The notes beneath the pieces are model-generated. The model was not told the DNA's origin, searched no databases, and was given only the letters and a program-made list of their open reading frames with translations. A stretch of 64,000 bases of DNA from Litorivivens lipolytica (GTDB lineage: Bacteria; Pseudomonadota; Gammaproteobacteria; Pseudomonadales; Spongiibacteraceae). The position numbers and the translations under genes were made by a program. The DNA lies in NCBI RefSeq assembly GCF_014191715.1, contig NZ_JACHWY010000004.1:20271-84270 (forward strand), written 5' to 3'. Shown piece after piece: positions 8,231 to 15,847 of the stretch (its first letter is position 1; the number at the start of each line of letters is the position of its first letter).

Positions 8231-8950
8231 TTAAGTGTGTTGCTGCCAGTCGAGGCTTTCTTGGGAAAACTCGATGGTTGTTCGCGAGGCATTGAAGTAA
8301 GCCCGGATGCGTTTGTCATCCACGGACAAAGACACGGTTTTGCCTTCACAAATAATTGATGGTTTGCTGAACGCCTGTGGGTTCATCACGGCAACACAAA
8401 GGCGGTCGCTTGCCGTATCGGGGGTACGCGCACTATTGTAGGCGATCAGGTGGGCACCGGACTTACGGGCTACGTCTGCTTTGGCGTGGCAGGCCGAATA
8501 GTCATCGGGATCTTCGATCTTTTTTCGGATGCGGTTATACCGGGGCGCGGTGAAGTCGACGGCAGCCGGTGTATCAATTTTGGCTTGGATCAGGCTCATT
8601 TCCAGCGTGTGTGGTTTGTCGCCACGGTAGGCATCGAAGAAGGCCCGGCGGTGAAAGATACACTCGCGCAAAGCGACTTCCTGAGAGAGCGCCCCATACC
8701 AGATTCCCCGCGTTCCTGTGCGGCCCCAGCGGCTCTCACGGGCGCGCATATAGCGAAAGGGCGTTGCGGCCAACCAGTGCAGTCCGGCGGTGTCTTCGGG
8801 CAGTGCGGGTTTGCTGTCTTCGAGCACTGATTCCAATATGTCGTGCTTCGCCAAATTGCCGTGGACGACATTCATGGTGGCGATGGTGGCCTGATGCTCC
8901 ACACACCGCCACGGCTTAGCCTTAAAGGGAGTCAGCTCAAATAATGGCAC
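8231..8950 (-). CDS. RES-domain toxin
   Basis: The protein has the RES fold signature: a conserved arginine region (SRWGRTGTRGIWYGA), a glutamate in SQEVALREC and the serine in YNSAR near the end of the domain. RES toxins degrade NAD+ in the cell and are paired with Xre/MbcA/ParS-type antitoxins. The partner lies directly upstream and overlaps by 14 bases. At 239 residues it is in the range of the longer RES proteins. The Arg-Glu-Ser triad appears complete, so it should be active. Confidence 0.8.
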   Translation of the reverse strand: MPLFELTPFKAKPWRCVEHQATIATMNVVHGNLAKHDILESVLEDSKPALPEDTAGLHWLAATPFRYMRARESRWGRTGTRGIWYGALSQEVALRECIFHRRAFFDAYRGDKPHTLEMSLIQAKIDTPAAVDFTAPRYNRIRKKIEDPDDYSACHAKADVARKSGAHLIAYNSARTPDTASDRLCVAVMNPQAFSKPSIICEGKTVSLSVDDKRIRAYFNASRTTIEFSQESLDWQQHT

Positions 8951-9314
8951 GGTGGCTATCGAGGTATGTCAGTGTGGTAAAAAGGCCCTGCGGCTTACGA
9001 ACCAGCTCTGCCGGGACCGCGCCAAGATCAGCGTTGTGCGCGTTGAACCAGCCGCGAAGGTGCTTTTCTTGAAGTCCAACAATACCGGCCAGTGAGCGGT
9101 AAATGCGGATCAGGGCAACAGCCATCTCAAAGGGGTGTTTTCCCTCTTCCAGTTCGGCTTTGCCGTGGCGCAAATTACTGACCATGCCGGGCGACAGGCC
9201 CAGTACTTCGGCCAAGGTTTTGTCCTTCATACCGAGCAGATGGGCGGTTTCCAGTACCGCCTCGGCTACAACGGCCGCACGCTCGCTTTTAGTGGCTTTG
9301 ACCTTCTGATTCAT
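8937..9314 (-). CDS. Xre/MbcA/ParS-type antitoxin of the RES toxin
   Basis: An N-terminal helix-turn-helix (LAEVLGLSPGMVSNLRHGKA) is followed by the toxin-binding C-terminal domain with RIYRSLAGIVG, LRGWFNAHNADLG and a final LTYLDSHR segment, the layout of DUF2384-type antitoxins. The ATG at 9314 was chosen because GGAGG precedes it; upstream ATGs lack a site. It overlaps the RES gene, the usual antitoxin-first order, and probably represses its own promoter. Confidence 0.82.
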   Translation of the reverse strand: MNQKVKATKSERAAVVAEAVLETAHLLGMKDKTLAEVLGLSPGMVSNLRHGKAELEEGKHPFEMAVALIRIYRSLAGIVGLQEKHLRGWFNAHNADLGAVPAELVRKPQGLFTTLTYLDSHRAII

Positions 9315-9392
9315 GGTGTCGCCTCCATTTAGGGGCCGTTTATCCATGAATGCAGGATACATATTATTCATATATAAATCCAGTGGCCCCGT

Positions 9393-9982
9393 TTAGCCTT
9401 TGCTGGCATCCGGCCGCGAAGGGTGCAGGTAGCGCTCTGTCACCCAGACCATAAGGAGTTCTGGTGAGGTCCCCGCCGAGAACTGTAGGAACGAATGGCG
9501 GGTGCAATTGTCCTTGTCGAGCGGAATGTGTTGAATGGCGTCGAGCAGCAAATGGGCGTTCACTTTTGAAAGACCAGATTCCAGAGTGACTGACCGACGA
9601 TCCCACGCCTTCTGAATGTCAGCGGTCAGCGCCTCAAAACCGTGATCGGTCAGGGCGTGCAGCACTACAAACAAACTATCGTCCGTCATCGGCGGTACCG
9701 GCGTATGGGTTTTGACCGGGCCAAAGCAGCGAAACCAATCAGCGTCCAAAAACGGATCGCTGTGACGTGCTGGGTAGGCCTCTTTAAAGATGTCGAAAGC
9801 CGATCCCCCGTAGAGGCTTTTGAAGCCGGAGTGCGAAGCCCAGTCACCGTACAACCCGCACATGTAGTCTTCCCAAAAGGTGTGAACCGGATTTGCCCGG
9901 CAACCCCCATTGGGGCGACATCAAAGGCAATGATGCCTTTGTCTGGGTTTGACGTTTCGGTCTGTGATCTGTTCGGGGTCAT
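9393..9982 (-). pseudogene. Hypothetical gene split by a frameshift at a G5 run
   Basis: The frame starting at 9982 has a good ribosome-binding site (CAGGAGACCACTTT) and encodes an N-terminus ending near DVAPMG. Downstream, a second frame that is open to 9393 carries the clearly protein-like continuation (NPVHTFWEDYMCGLYGDWAS). The frames join if one base is added at the run of five G on the minus strand (C5 at 9904-9908). The joined product would be about 197 residues. This may be a real indel, a sequencing error in a homopolymer, or a programmed shift. No family recognised. Confidence 0.6.
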
Positions 9983-9997
9983 AAAGTGGTCTCCTGT

Positions 9998-10480
9998 TTA
10001 GCCTGCTGTGGCGTCGGTGGTGGCTACGCCGTACTCGGCTGCCAGAGCTTGGAGATTAGTCATCAGCGCACCAATCTGTTCTTCCATGGGAGCGTTGGTG
10101 TCTATCCCGGCATAGCCGCTGTGAGCGAGCACGGCGCTGTAGGCGGCATCGGTTCCTTTCCGCGATGGCGCCTGCGCAAAGTGCACGGAAATGTCCTCGC
10201 ACAGGGTCTCAAGGACCAGCGTGTAACCCTCAGAACCGTGCTCCCCAAACAAACCTGCGGTCGCGTCGAGCACGTCAGCGACCCCGGCGGTTTCGATTTC
10301 CCCGCAGTCGCACAACGATGAATCAATGACGAAACCAAGAGGGGATACATTGGCATCCAGCGCGGCTTGTTCGACGGCAGCAATGGCTTTTTGGCGCGTT
10401 TCGAGATTCACAGGCAATCCTTTCAGATTGAGCTTGCTGTCGGCCGTTGGATTGGGGTTCGAGCAGATCGTAGTGGTCAT
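9998..10480 (-). CDS. Hypothetical protein, 160 aa
   Basis: A soluble, mostly helical, acidic protein. AAGGAATA precedes the ATG. Its stop is 15 bases before the start of the frameshifted gene, so the two are probably cotranscribed. A short cysteine cluster (SSLCDCGE) lies near residue 56. No family recognised. Confidence 0.65.
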   Translation of the reverse strand: MTTTICSNPNPTADSKLNLKGLPVNLETRQKAIAAVEQAALDANVSPLGFVIDSSLCDCGEIETAGVADVLDATAGLFGEHGSEGYTLVLETLCEDISVHFAQAPSRKGTDAAYSAVLAHSGYAGIDTNAPMEEQIGALMTNLQALAAEYGVATTDATAG

Positions 10481-10549
10481 GGCTTATTCCTTTTGTTGGT
10501 GTTTTGTTTGGTTCGGGTGAATCAAAGAGGTGGGTCAGGGGTAGATCGC

Positions 10550-10708
10550 TTACCCGCCCAGTTTGTTTTTCAGCGGGATGTAGCATTGCAGCCCAGCGAT
10601 TACGGCCAGCACTCCGGCGCCTGGCGCAAGCTGAGCGGCGGCTCCGGCGGCGGCAATGAGTCCACCTGCAAAGACAATCGGCAAGTTAAATACAATCCAG
10701 CTACGCAT
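10550..10708 (-). CDS. Small membrane protein, 52 aa
   Basis: A short gene with GGAG before its ATG. The product begins MRSWIVFNLPIVFAGG, continues as a glycine/alanine-rich hydrophobic hairpin of two helices and ends with a basic tail (PLKNKLGG). This fits a two-pass inner-membrane miniprotein, possibly a membrane-acting toxin or pore-like peptide, but that is inference. It is the upstream neighbour of the 9998-10480 gene, about 70 bases away. Confidence 0.6.
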   Translation of the reverse strand: MRSWIVFNLPIVFAGGLIAAAGAAAQLAPGAGVLAVIAGLQCYIPLKNKLGG

Positions 10709-10985
10709 GGTTTGGCACTCCGGTGTTCGTTTGGCTTACAACCAAGGTCTCACGGGATGGTGCATATGCAAGGTAGTTGGATGGGGGAAGTGGTGCGTAT
10801 GATGGATCTAGGGATGGTGCTGCAATCCGTTAATCTGAGTGTGAAATAATGTTCGACGGTAACATTTCGGGGTGGGGGAGTGCGGCCCAGGCTTGCGCGA
10901 ACCCTCTCCGGGTCGCACTCGCGATCTGGGCTGATTTTTTAGATATAGGCGCACTACGAGCACGCCCTATTCATAGAGCAGCTGA

Positions 10986-11474
10986 TTAAAACCCGCCCCA
11001 GACCTGCGGCTCTTTGTACGACACGGACTGCATGAGATTGAATACACAATCCAGCATAGCGTTACCGCGGCGAGCCGCAGCTTGGTATTCAGGGACGTGC
11101 CAGTCGTGGCAATGGCTTGCCAGCATGTGTCGAGCCACATTACGCCGGTGAGGCTGGTAACCGCCGGCAAGAAGGAACCGGTACCGGTCTGATACTCCCG
11201 CTTCCCCTGCGTCATATTCAAGATCAAGTGTTACGACGATCTGGTGACCTTCATCATGGAGGCAGAAGGTTAGAATGAATGCGTTCGACAAAGCCGGGTC
11301 GTCCGGCGAAGTCTCGGTCGCGAGTATCAGCGACGCACGCCACTCTGTCGAATCTCGTGAATCTTTGGCCGGTTCTCCGGGAAACGTGTTGAGCACGGCG
11401 GCGTAGCGTTCGACGAAGTTATCAAGCAGTGTTGTTGTTTTGACTTGGGCGGTGGAGGTCATTTTGTTATGCAT
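10986..11474 (-). CDS. Hypothetical protein, about 162 aa
   Basis: Soluble protein with histidine-rich stretches (HPHRR-like and HCHDWH) and a conserved-looking C-terminal helix. The frame is open from 11519, but the inverted repeat at 11484-11516 would then be coding, so a start at 11474 or 11462 is more likely. No family recognised. Gap to the next minus-strand gene is about 280 bases; it contains two copies of GGGATGGTGC (10754 and 10811). Confidence 0.55.
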   Translation of the reverse strand: MHNKMTSTAQVKTTTLLDNFVERYAAVLNTFPGEPAKDSRDSTEWRASLILATETSPDDPALSNAFILTFCLHDEGHQIVVTLDLEYDAGEAGVSDRYRFLLAGGYQPHRRNVARHMLASHCHDWHVPEYQAAARRGNAMLDCVFNLMQSVSYKEPQVWGGF

Positions 11475-11483
11475 CCTGTGGTC

Positions 11484-11516
11484 ACGATAGAGATCCCGTT
11501 TGGTTGTCTCTATCGT
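11484..11516. repeat. Inverted repeat, 10-bp perfect arms
   Basis: ACGATAGAGA and TCTCTATCGT form a perfect inverted repeat with a 13-base spacer, directly upstream of the likely start of the 10986-11474 gene. Position and size fit an operator for a dimeric regulator or an mRNA leader hairpin. Confidence 0.55.
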
Positions 11517-11550
11517 CACCCGCGAAAGGCGATATGCCAGCGGACAGAAT

Positions 11551-11922
11551 TCAGATGACTTTATCCAGGCGAGGATTGTTCATGTTGGATATTTCTTGCA
11601 GCGTCGCTTTGTCTTGCTCAATGCGAGATCGCAGCTCAGTTTGCATCAACTGGAGAGCTTCCACCTTGGCTTCGTCCAATTCTTTGGTTGATAGCTTCTG
11701 TTGCGAGAAAAACCCATCACAGGAGCTTAGCCACGCGTCAGGCTCGTGATAGATGTGGCGGTGTATCGATAACCGGTGGCCGCCGATCGCAAGTTCCGAC
11801 CCTACGATTTCGTTAGAGTCGTGACGCTTAAATTTATCTTCCCAATCAATCGCTATCATGTCCTTCCACAATGGTGGCCTATTGCAGTCAGCGGATACCC
11901 ACTTTACATGGGCAGCCGCCAA
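11551..11922 (-). CDS. Hypothetical protein with C-terminal coiled coil, 123 aa
   Basis: The only start covering the whole frame is a TTG 13 bases after the stop of the upstream lipoprotein gene, so translation is probably coupled; an internal ATG at about residue 22 is an alternative. The C-terminal 45 residues are charged and heptad-like (LDEAKVEALQLMQTELRSRI). No family recognised. Confidence 0.5.
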   Translation of the reverse strand: MAAAHVKWVSADCNRPPLWKDMIAIDWEDKFKRHDSNEIVGSELAIGGHRLSIHRHIYHEPDAWLSSCDGFFSQQKLSTKELDEAKVEALQLMQTELRSRIEQDKATLQEISNMNNPRLDKVI

Positions 11923-11936
11923 GTTCGAGGTGATGG

Positions 11937-13361
11937 TTAGTCGTCATCCATAAGAAGACCTACGCATTTGTTGTCTGACGTGCTTCTGTAGATCTCTCTT
12001 GCTTCTTTGAGCTTGTCGTTTGCCATATTGAATTGGGCAGTTGCACGTTCAAACTCACCGCGATAATCCTTCTTCTTTACAAAGTAGCCTTCTATGCGGA
12101 GCTTAAGAGCGCTTTCCAAGTAGTCGACAGTTTGGTTAAGTGCGGCAAAGACGCCGCTGCTGTAGGAACCATACTGATCCCGCCACTGCTTTATTTCTGG
12201 TTCTAGGCGATAGAGTTCAGGGCTGACGCGGTATGCACTGATGTACTTATTGTCCCCGCTGCCAGAATATTCAGGCTCCGTTTCATTCTGTCCATCAACA
12301 TAGCGGTTATATAAACGCACAACACCATCGACGCCCCGACCTCGAACGGCCCATGTTTGAGTGGACGATCGTAGGGTTTCTCTACATGCATTGCGCTCTA
12401 CTTGTTCTTGTAGAATCGGAACAAAGGCCTTAAACCTTTGAACGGCAAATTCATGCGCATTTGGAGCCCACGGGTCATTATCAGATACCGGCAGCGCTTT
12501 GGCTTTTTCGTACTTGGATAAAGCCGTTTGTGGCTCTGAGTCCCAATTGGTGAGCAAAGCCTCAAGTACAAGTTTTACAGCTTTCTTTGATGAATCGCCG
12601 TCTTGTGTACGTTCGACATAGCGCAGCATTTCATTCATTATTTTCATGGCATCTAATTCTTTATCATATAGAGCCACCTGATACATCCAAGGCCCATACA
12701 TGTAGGGGCCACAAACATCAAATTGGTGATTTTCGAGCAACGATTCAAGGGCCTCTTTTGTCGAAAGCTCGTCATTGGTTCCCAGTAAGGCAGTCATTCT
12801 CGCCATGGCTTTGCAAAAGCTATCGGTCAAACTGAGCTGCACTTCGGGATCTTCCCCCGGAGATGTTCCCAACGCCCGCGCGTTAGATGTCTCAGTGATT
12901 AGCTCTGAGATGATATAGGCCTTCTCGGCCGGCTTATAAGACGATTCGGCGAGTGTTAAGTGGGATAAAAGCGCCTTTATCCGAATAAACTTCCGGTAGA
13001 GAGATGGCGGTCCATCCTTGATGTTATCCAAATTGTTCATTCCGAAATCGATGAGTAATGAAATCCTATCGGCACCTTCGGCCTGCATTTGCTCCCAAAG
13101 CCACTCGTAGTCTTCAACAGTCTTGGCTTTCCATCCTTCACTGCCACGCGCGATAGGTTCTTCTTCAGCTTCTTCGTCTTTAGCGTACGCGCTGTAGTCA
13201 TCCCCAGTGTCAGGCAGGGAACGAGCGCTACTATCGTATTTTGAATAGTCGTCGCTGGGGGTAGGTAGAACGCCGGCGCCTGATCCCGACGGCTGTGTGC
13301 TACTGCAACCGACAGTGAGGGCAAAAGCTGAGATCAGGCCAATCAGGGCAATGTTCTTCAT
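11937..13361 (-). CDS. Large putative lipoprotein, about 474 aa
   Basis: The ATG at 13361 follows AAAGGAACAG and gives a textbook lipoprotein signal ending in a VGC lipobox at about residues 17-19, followed by a serine/glycine-rich linker and an acidic low-complexity stretch. The rest is a long all-helical domain of about 400 residues resembling solenoid (TPR-like) proteins, with four scattered cysteines. No named family recognised. It is predicted to be membrane-anchored in the periplasm and heads a two-gene unit with 11551-11922. Confidence 0.7.
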   Translation of the reverse strand: MKNIALIGLISAFALTVGCSSTQPSGSGAGVLPTPSDDYSKYDSSARSLPDTGDDYSAYAKDEEAEEEPIARGSEGWKAKTVEDYEWLWEQMQAEGADRISLLIDFGMNNLDNIKDGPPSLYRKFIRIKALLSHLTLAESSYKPAEKAYIISELITETSNARALGTSPGEDPEVQLSLTDSFCKAMARMTALLGTNDELSTKEALESLLENHQFDVCGPYMYGPWMYQVALYDKELDAMKIMNEMLRYVERTQDGDSSKKAVKLVLEALLTNWDSEPQTALSKYEKAKALPVSDNDPWAPNAHEFAVQRFKAFVPILQEQVERNACRETLRSSTQTWAVRGRGVDGVVRLYNRYVDGQNETEPEYSGSGDNKYISAYRVSPELYRLEPEIKQWRDQYGSYSSGVFAALNQTVDYLESALKLRIEGYFVKKKDYRGEFERATAQFNMANDKLKEAREIYRSTSDNKCVGLLMDDD

Positions 13362-13462
13362 CGTTACTGTTCCTTTTTGCTTTCCAGGGAGTTTGTTGAA
13401 CGAGCGCATTCTCGCTCGTCATAAACTCCCCCTGTGCGTGCAGTCGGGATGGACTACTGTGC

Positions 13463-13756
13463 TTATTCTTCGAAGTCGTCGTTCATTATGGCTAACGACT
13501 CAATGCTCTCGTTATCTGAGTAATTGTGTGCGTCGATAATCACGCCTTCATGGGTGCGGTTTACTGTTATCTGTCCCAACTCAGGGAGCTGGATATGCAC
13601 CCGTTGGCCGGGCTGGAGCACGCTATCGGCGGTGGGCGATAGTTCGCGGACGATGTCGATAAAATAGTGCTCGCCTTCGACCATTTCGCCATTGTCGATG
13701 TTCTCTTTTTCAATACTCAAGGTCAAGGTTGCTAATTTTTTCTCAGTCTTGCGCAT
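13463..13756 (-). CDS. Hypothetical protein whose start codon lies in the palindrome
   Basis: A 97-residue acidic protein beginning MRKTEKKLATLTLSIEKE, mainly beta-strand in the centre (PGQRVHIQLPELGQITVNR). Its most likely ATG is the central ATG of the TTGCGCATGCGCAA palindrome at 13743-13768. Upstream in-frame codons exist up to 13804 but have no better site and overlap the divergent gene. No family recognised. Confidence 0.5.
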   Translation of the reverse strand: MRKTEKKLATLTLSIEKENIDNGEMVEGEHYFIDIVRELSPTADSVLQPGQRVHIQLPELGQITVNRTHEGVIIDAHNYSDNESIESLAIMNDDFEE

Positions 13757-13768
13757 GCGCAAGACTGA
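13743..13768. repeat. TTGCGCATGCGCAA palindrome, copy 1 (26-bp perfect arms)
   Basis: The 14-bp core at 13749-13762 extends to a perfect 26-bp palindrome (flanks TCAGTC / GACTGA). It lies between divergent genes and contains the probable start codon of the minus-strand one. It is one of six related sites in 8 kb. Confidence 0.85.
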
Positions 13769-13771
13769 TAA

Positions 13772-14074
13772 GTGCCAGAACAAACGACCGCGAACATAAG
13801 TCATCTTGATAAAAAGCTAGCCTCAGTGTTTTTGATTGGCTTGGACGTAGAGCGTCCGGGTTGGGGCGAGGGTTACCTGTTGCAAGATGACGAAGGACGA
13901 TGGTGGCGTCTCTCGATCGACCTTGAGGCCTCCACTCCTTTGCCTCGGGTCATAAAGACACGCACCCAGGCCATCGCTTTTATCAAAGAGGCCGACCTTT
14001 GGTACCGGTGTGGTGTCGATGTGGGTGAAGCAAATGCCAAAGCCGAGCTGCGTAAGTGGTTGAAGTCATCCTGA
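13772..14074 (+). CDS. Hypothetical protein, up to 100 aa
   Basis: A GTG start at 13772 gives 100 residues; a GTG at about 13827 (VFLIGLDVERPGWGEGYLL) would avoid overlap with the divergent gene. The central WGEGYLLQDDEGRWWRL looks like a small beta domain and the C-terminus is helical (GEANAKAELRKWLKSS). No family recognised. It ends 12 bases before a palindrome copy. Confidence 0.55.
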   Translation: MPEQTTANISHLDKKLASVFLIGLDVERPGWGEGYLLQDDEGRWWRLSIDLEASTPLPRVIKTRTQAIAFIKEADLWYRCGVDVGEANAKAELRKWLKSS

Positions 14075-14086
14075 CACAGCACTAAC

Positions 14087-14102
14087 CTTGCGCATGCGCA
14101 AG
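14087..14102. repeat. TTGCGCATGCGCAA palindrome, copy 2
   Basis: CTTGCGCATGCGCAAG, a perfect 16-bp palindrome, 12 bases after the stop of the preceding gene. There is no U-tract, so a simple Rho-independent terminator is unlikely. Confidence 0.85.
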
Positions 14103-14175
14103 TGATCCCCACGTATTGCCACGTGCATTTTGGGCGTCTCGGGTTACGCTGGTATCAACCAACCGGAGACAGATT

Positions 14176-14505
14176 ATGGATTTCACCCTGATCAAGCTCG
14201 CACTGCTCGACGCATGCGACAACAACCCGAGCGTCATTCCCAGTGACGTTCGCGATCACCTTGCCAATGAATTCCCTGCCGATGACTCTTTCAAGCCAGA
14301 TTCGACCGGGGGTGGGTGCATGGCCCTTGTCAGCGAGATGACGGTAGGGACCACGCAGTACCTGCTTGTCGTGACGCAAGCGGATGAATCGGATTTGCCT
14401 GAGCCGGACAATTGGGCCATTTCCCTGCACAGCACCACCGACTGGATCGGGGATGACTACCTTATCAGTGTCTGCCATAAAGGCACCGTGTGTTTCGGCA
14501 GCTGA
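14176..14505 (+). CDS. Hypothetical protein, paralogue of 15545-15847
   Basis: A 109-residue protein starting MDFTLIKLALLDACDN after GGAGACAG. It contains TGGGCMALVSEM in the middle and ends VCHKGTVCFGS. Another gene 1.4 kb downstream has the same plan (MDFALIKLALLTACSD, TGGGCMAL, CCNGTVSTGD) and a similar leader, so the two are tandem duplicates around yfbR. Small beta-rich cytoplasmic protein; function unknown. Confidence 0.7.
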   Translation: MDFTLIKLALLDACDNNPSVIPSDVRDHLANEFPADDSFKPDSTGGGCMALVSEMTVGTTQYLLVVTQADESDLPEPDNWAISLHSTTDWIGDDYLISVCHKGTVCFGS

Positions 14506-14508
14506 CAG

Positions 14509-14524
14509 CTTGCGCATGCGCAAG
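14509..14524. repeat. TTGCGCATGCGCAA palindrome, copy 3
   Basis: CTTGCGCATGCGCAAG lies 3 bases after the stop of 14176-14505 and immediately before the ribosome-binding site of the yfbR-like gene. Confidence 0.85.
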
Positions 14525-14543
14525 TGGGATTTAGGAGATGACT

Positions 14544-15182
14544 ATGTTTGATGACAACAATGGGGCAGGCCCTGTGTATCACTTCTTTGCTCAAGCTCAG
14601 CGTACCCGTTATGTCCGGCGCTGGGGTATTAAGCACTCTCACGTGCCAGAGAACACCTTGGAGCACTCGGCGGAGGTGGCCATGATCTGCCACGCCCTTG
14701 CGATGATCCGTCTTCATATCACCGGTGGTGACCCGATCGACCCCAACCAAGCTGCGGTACTGGGCCTGATGCACGATCTCAGTGAATCGATAACCGGTGA
14801 CGCCATTACCCCGGCCAAGAATGCCAGCCCTGAAATCCTGTCAGCCTTCAAGGCAATGGAGCGGGGCGCCGAGCAGCTGCTCATCAATTCACTGCCACCG
14901 CAATTGCGTGAGCACTACAAACCGCTGGTTCAGCATGACCATATGCCCGAAGAGTATCGTCGCCTGGTGAAGGCCGCCGACCTGATCTCCGCGTTGAATC
15001 ACTGTGAGCGCGAAACTCATTTAGGTAACCAAGAGTTCAAGGAAGCGCTGGTCGACATCCGAACCCGATTGTCCGGGTATGACGATATGCCAGAGGTTGC
15101 CTACTTCATGCAGCATTGCCAGCCATCCTATAGCGCATCACTCGATCGGCAGCTGGCTGACGCTGTAACCGCGGCAGAGTAG
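14544..15182 (+). CDS. yfbR: YfbR-like HD-domain 5'-deoxynucleotidase
   Basis: The protein matches the plan of E. coli YfbR along its length: an N-terminal RWG segment, ENTLEHSAEVAMICHALAM (first metal histidine), LGLMHDLSESITGD (HD pair plus glutamate), and VKAADLISALNHCERE with the last metal aspartate. YfbR removes phosphate from deoxynucleoside 5'-monophosphates in the cytoplasm. At 212 residues it is a little longer than the usual 199. ATG 14544 is chosen over 14538 because GGAG is then 6 bases away. A plasmid-borne copy may tune dNTP pools. Confidence 0.88.
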   Translation: MFDDNNGAGPVYHFFAQAQRTRYVRRWGIKHSHVPENTLEHSAEVAMICHALAMIRLHITGGDPIDPNQAAVLGLMHDLSESITGDAITPAKNASPEILSAFKAMERGAEQLLINSLPPQLREHYKPLVQHDHMPEEYRRLVKAADLISALNHCERETHLGNQEFKEALVDIRTRLSGYDDMPEVAYFMQHCQPSYSASLDRQLADAVTAAE

Positions 15183-15221
15183 TGCAGTCTGTAACGCACA
15201 CCTTATTAGGGAGAACCATAC

Positions 15222-15476
15222 GTGGAGATATTCCTTCTTTTCATTGGACTTATCGTCGCCTCAAATTGGTGGTACTACCGATCGCGCTACAGCCGCTTTC
15301 CCACCTTTGACGACTAAAAAGGCGCTCATCCCGATGCGCTGAAGGACGGCAAGGTCCACTGCGTGCATTGCGGCGGTAGCCATATCCAGTTTCGTGGGCT
15401 TTGGGGAGCAACGGACAGGCGCCGCACTCACATTTGCGCGACTTGTGGGGCGCCTCTCTATAAGAGCTTCCACTAG
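15222..15476 (+). pseudogene. Membrane-anchored zinc-ribbon protein with in-frame TAA
   Basis: A GTG start with TTAGGGAG upstream encodes a membrane helix and a basic aromatic stretch (NWWYYRSRYSRFPTFDD), then TAA at 15315-15317. The same frame continues without interruption for 52 codons as KGAHPDALKDGKVHCVHCGG and a zinc ribbon with CxxC...CATCG, ending in LYKSFH. The two halves form one typical small protein of about 84 residues. One substitution (probably from a tyrosine codon) would explain the stop. Readthrough or reinitiation cannot be excluded. Confidence 0.65.
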
Positions 15477-15544
15477 CGCTTCCGTAACAACGTGCATATC
15501 GGTAAAGCTGGGATACGCTGGGTAAAACCCACCCGGAGATACCC

Positions 15545-15847
15545 ATGGACTTCGCACTGATTAAACTTGCCTTGCTGACCGCCTGCTCTGACTCAGGCAT
15601 CACCCTGCCGCCGGCCGTCCACAAACACCTCACCGAAAACTTTCCCGGGCAGAATGACTTTGAGGAAGTGCACACCGGGGGTGGCTGCATGGCGCTGACC
15701 TGCACGATGAAGATTGATGGTGCGCTCTACACCCTCGCACTGACCCAAGCTGACGACTGGGCGATTGGTCTTTACGAAGGTGACTGGATCGGGGAGGGGC
15801 TGTTGATCTGTGTTTGTTGCAACGGAACAGTGAGCACCGGTGACTAA
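15545..15847 (+). CDS. Hypothetical protein, paralogue of 14176-14505
   Basis: A 100-residue protein with the same start (MDFALIKLALL), central HTGGGCMAL and C-terminal DWIGEGLLICVCCNGT pattern as the gene at 14176. Both share the leader elements TACGCTGG and CCGGAGA before the ATG. Its stop overlaps the stop of the convergent 15844-16584 gene. Function unknown. Confidence 0.7.
   Translation: MDFALIKLALLTACSDSGITLPPAVHKHLTENFPGQNDFEEVHTGGGCMALTCTMKIDGALYTLALTQADDWAIGLYEGDWIGEGLLICVCCNGTVSTGD

Noticed and set aside
10367..10849. Long plus-strand frame opposite small genes
   Set aside because: It is antisense to the 9998-10480 gene and the 52-aa membrane gene, which have better starts and compositions.
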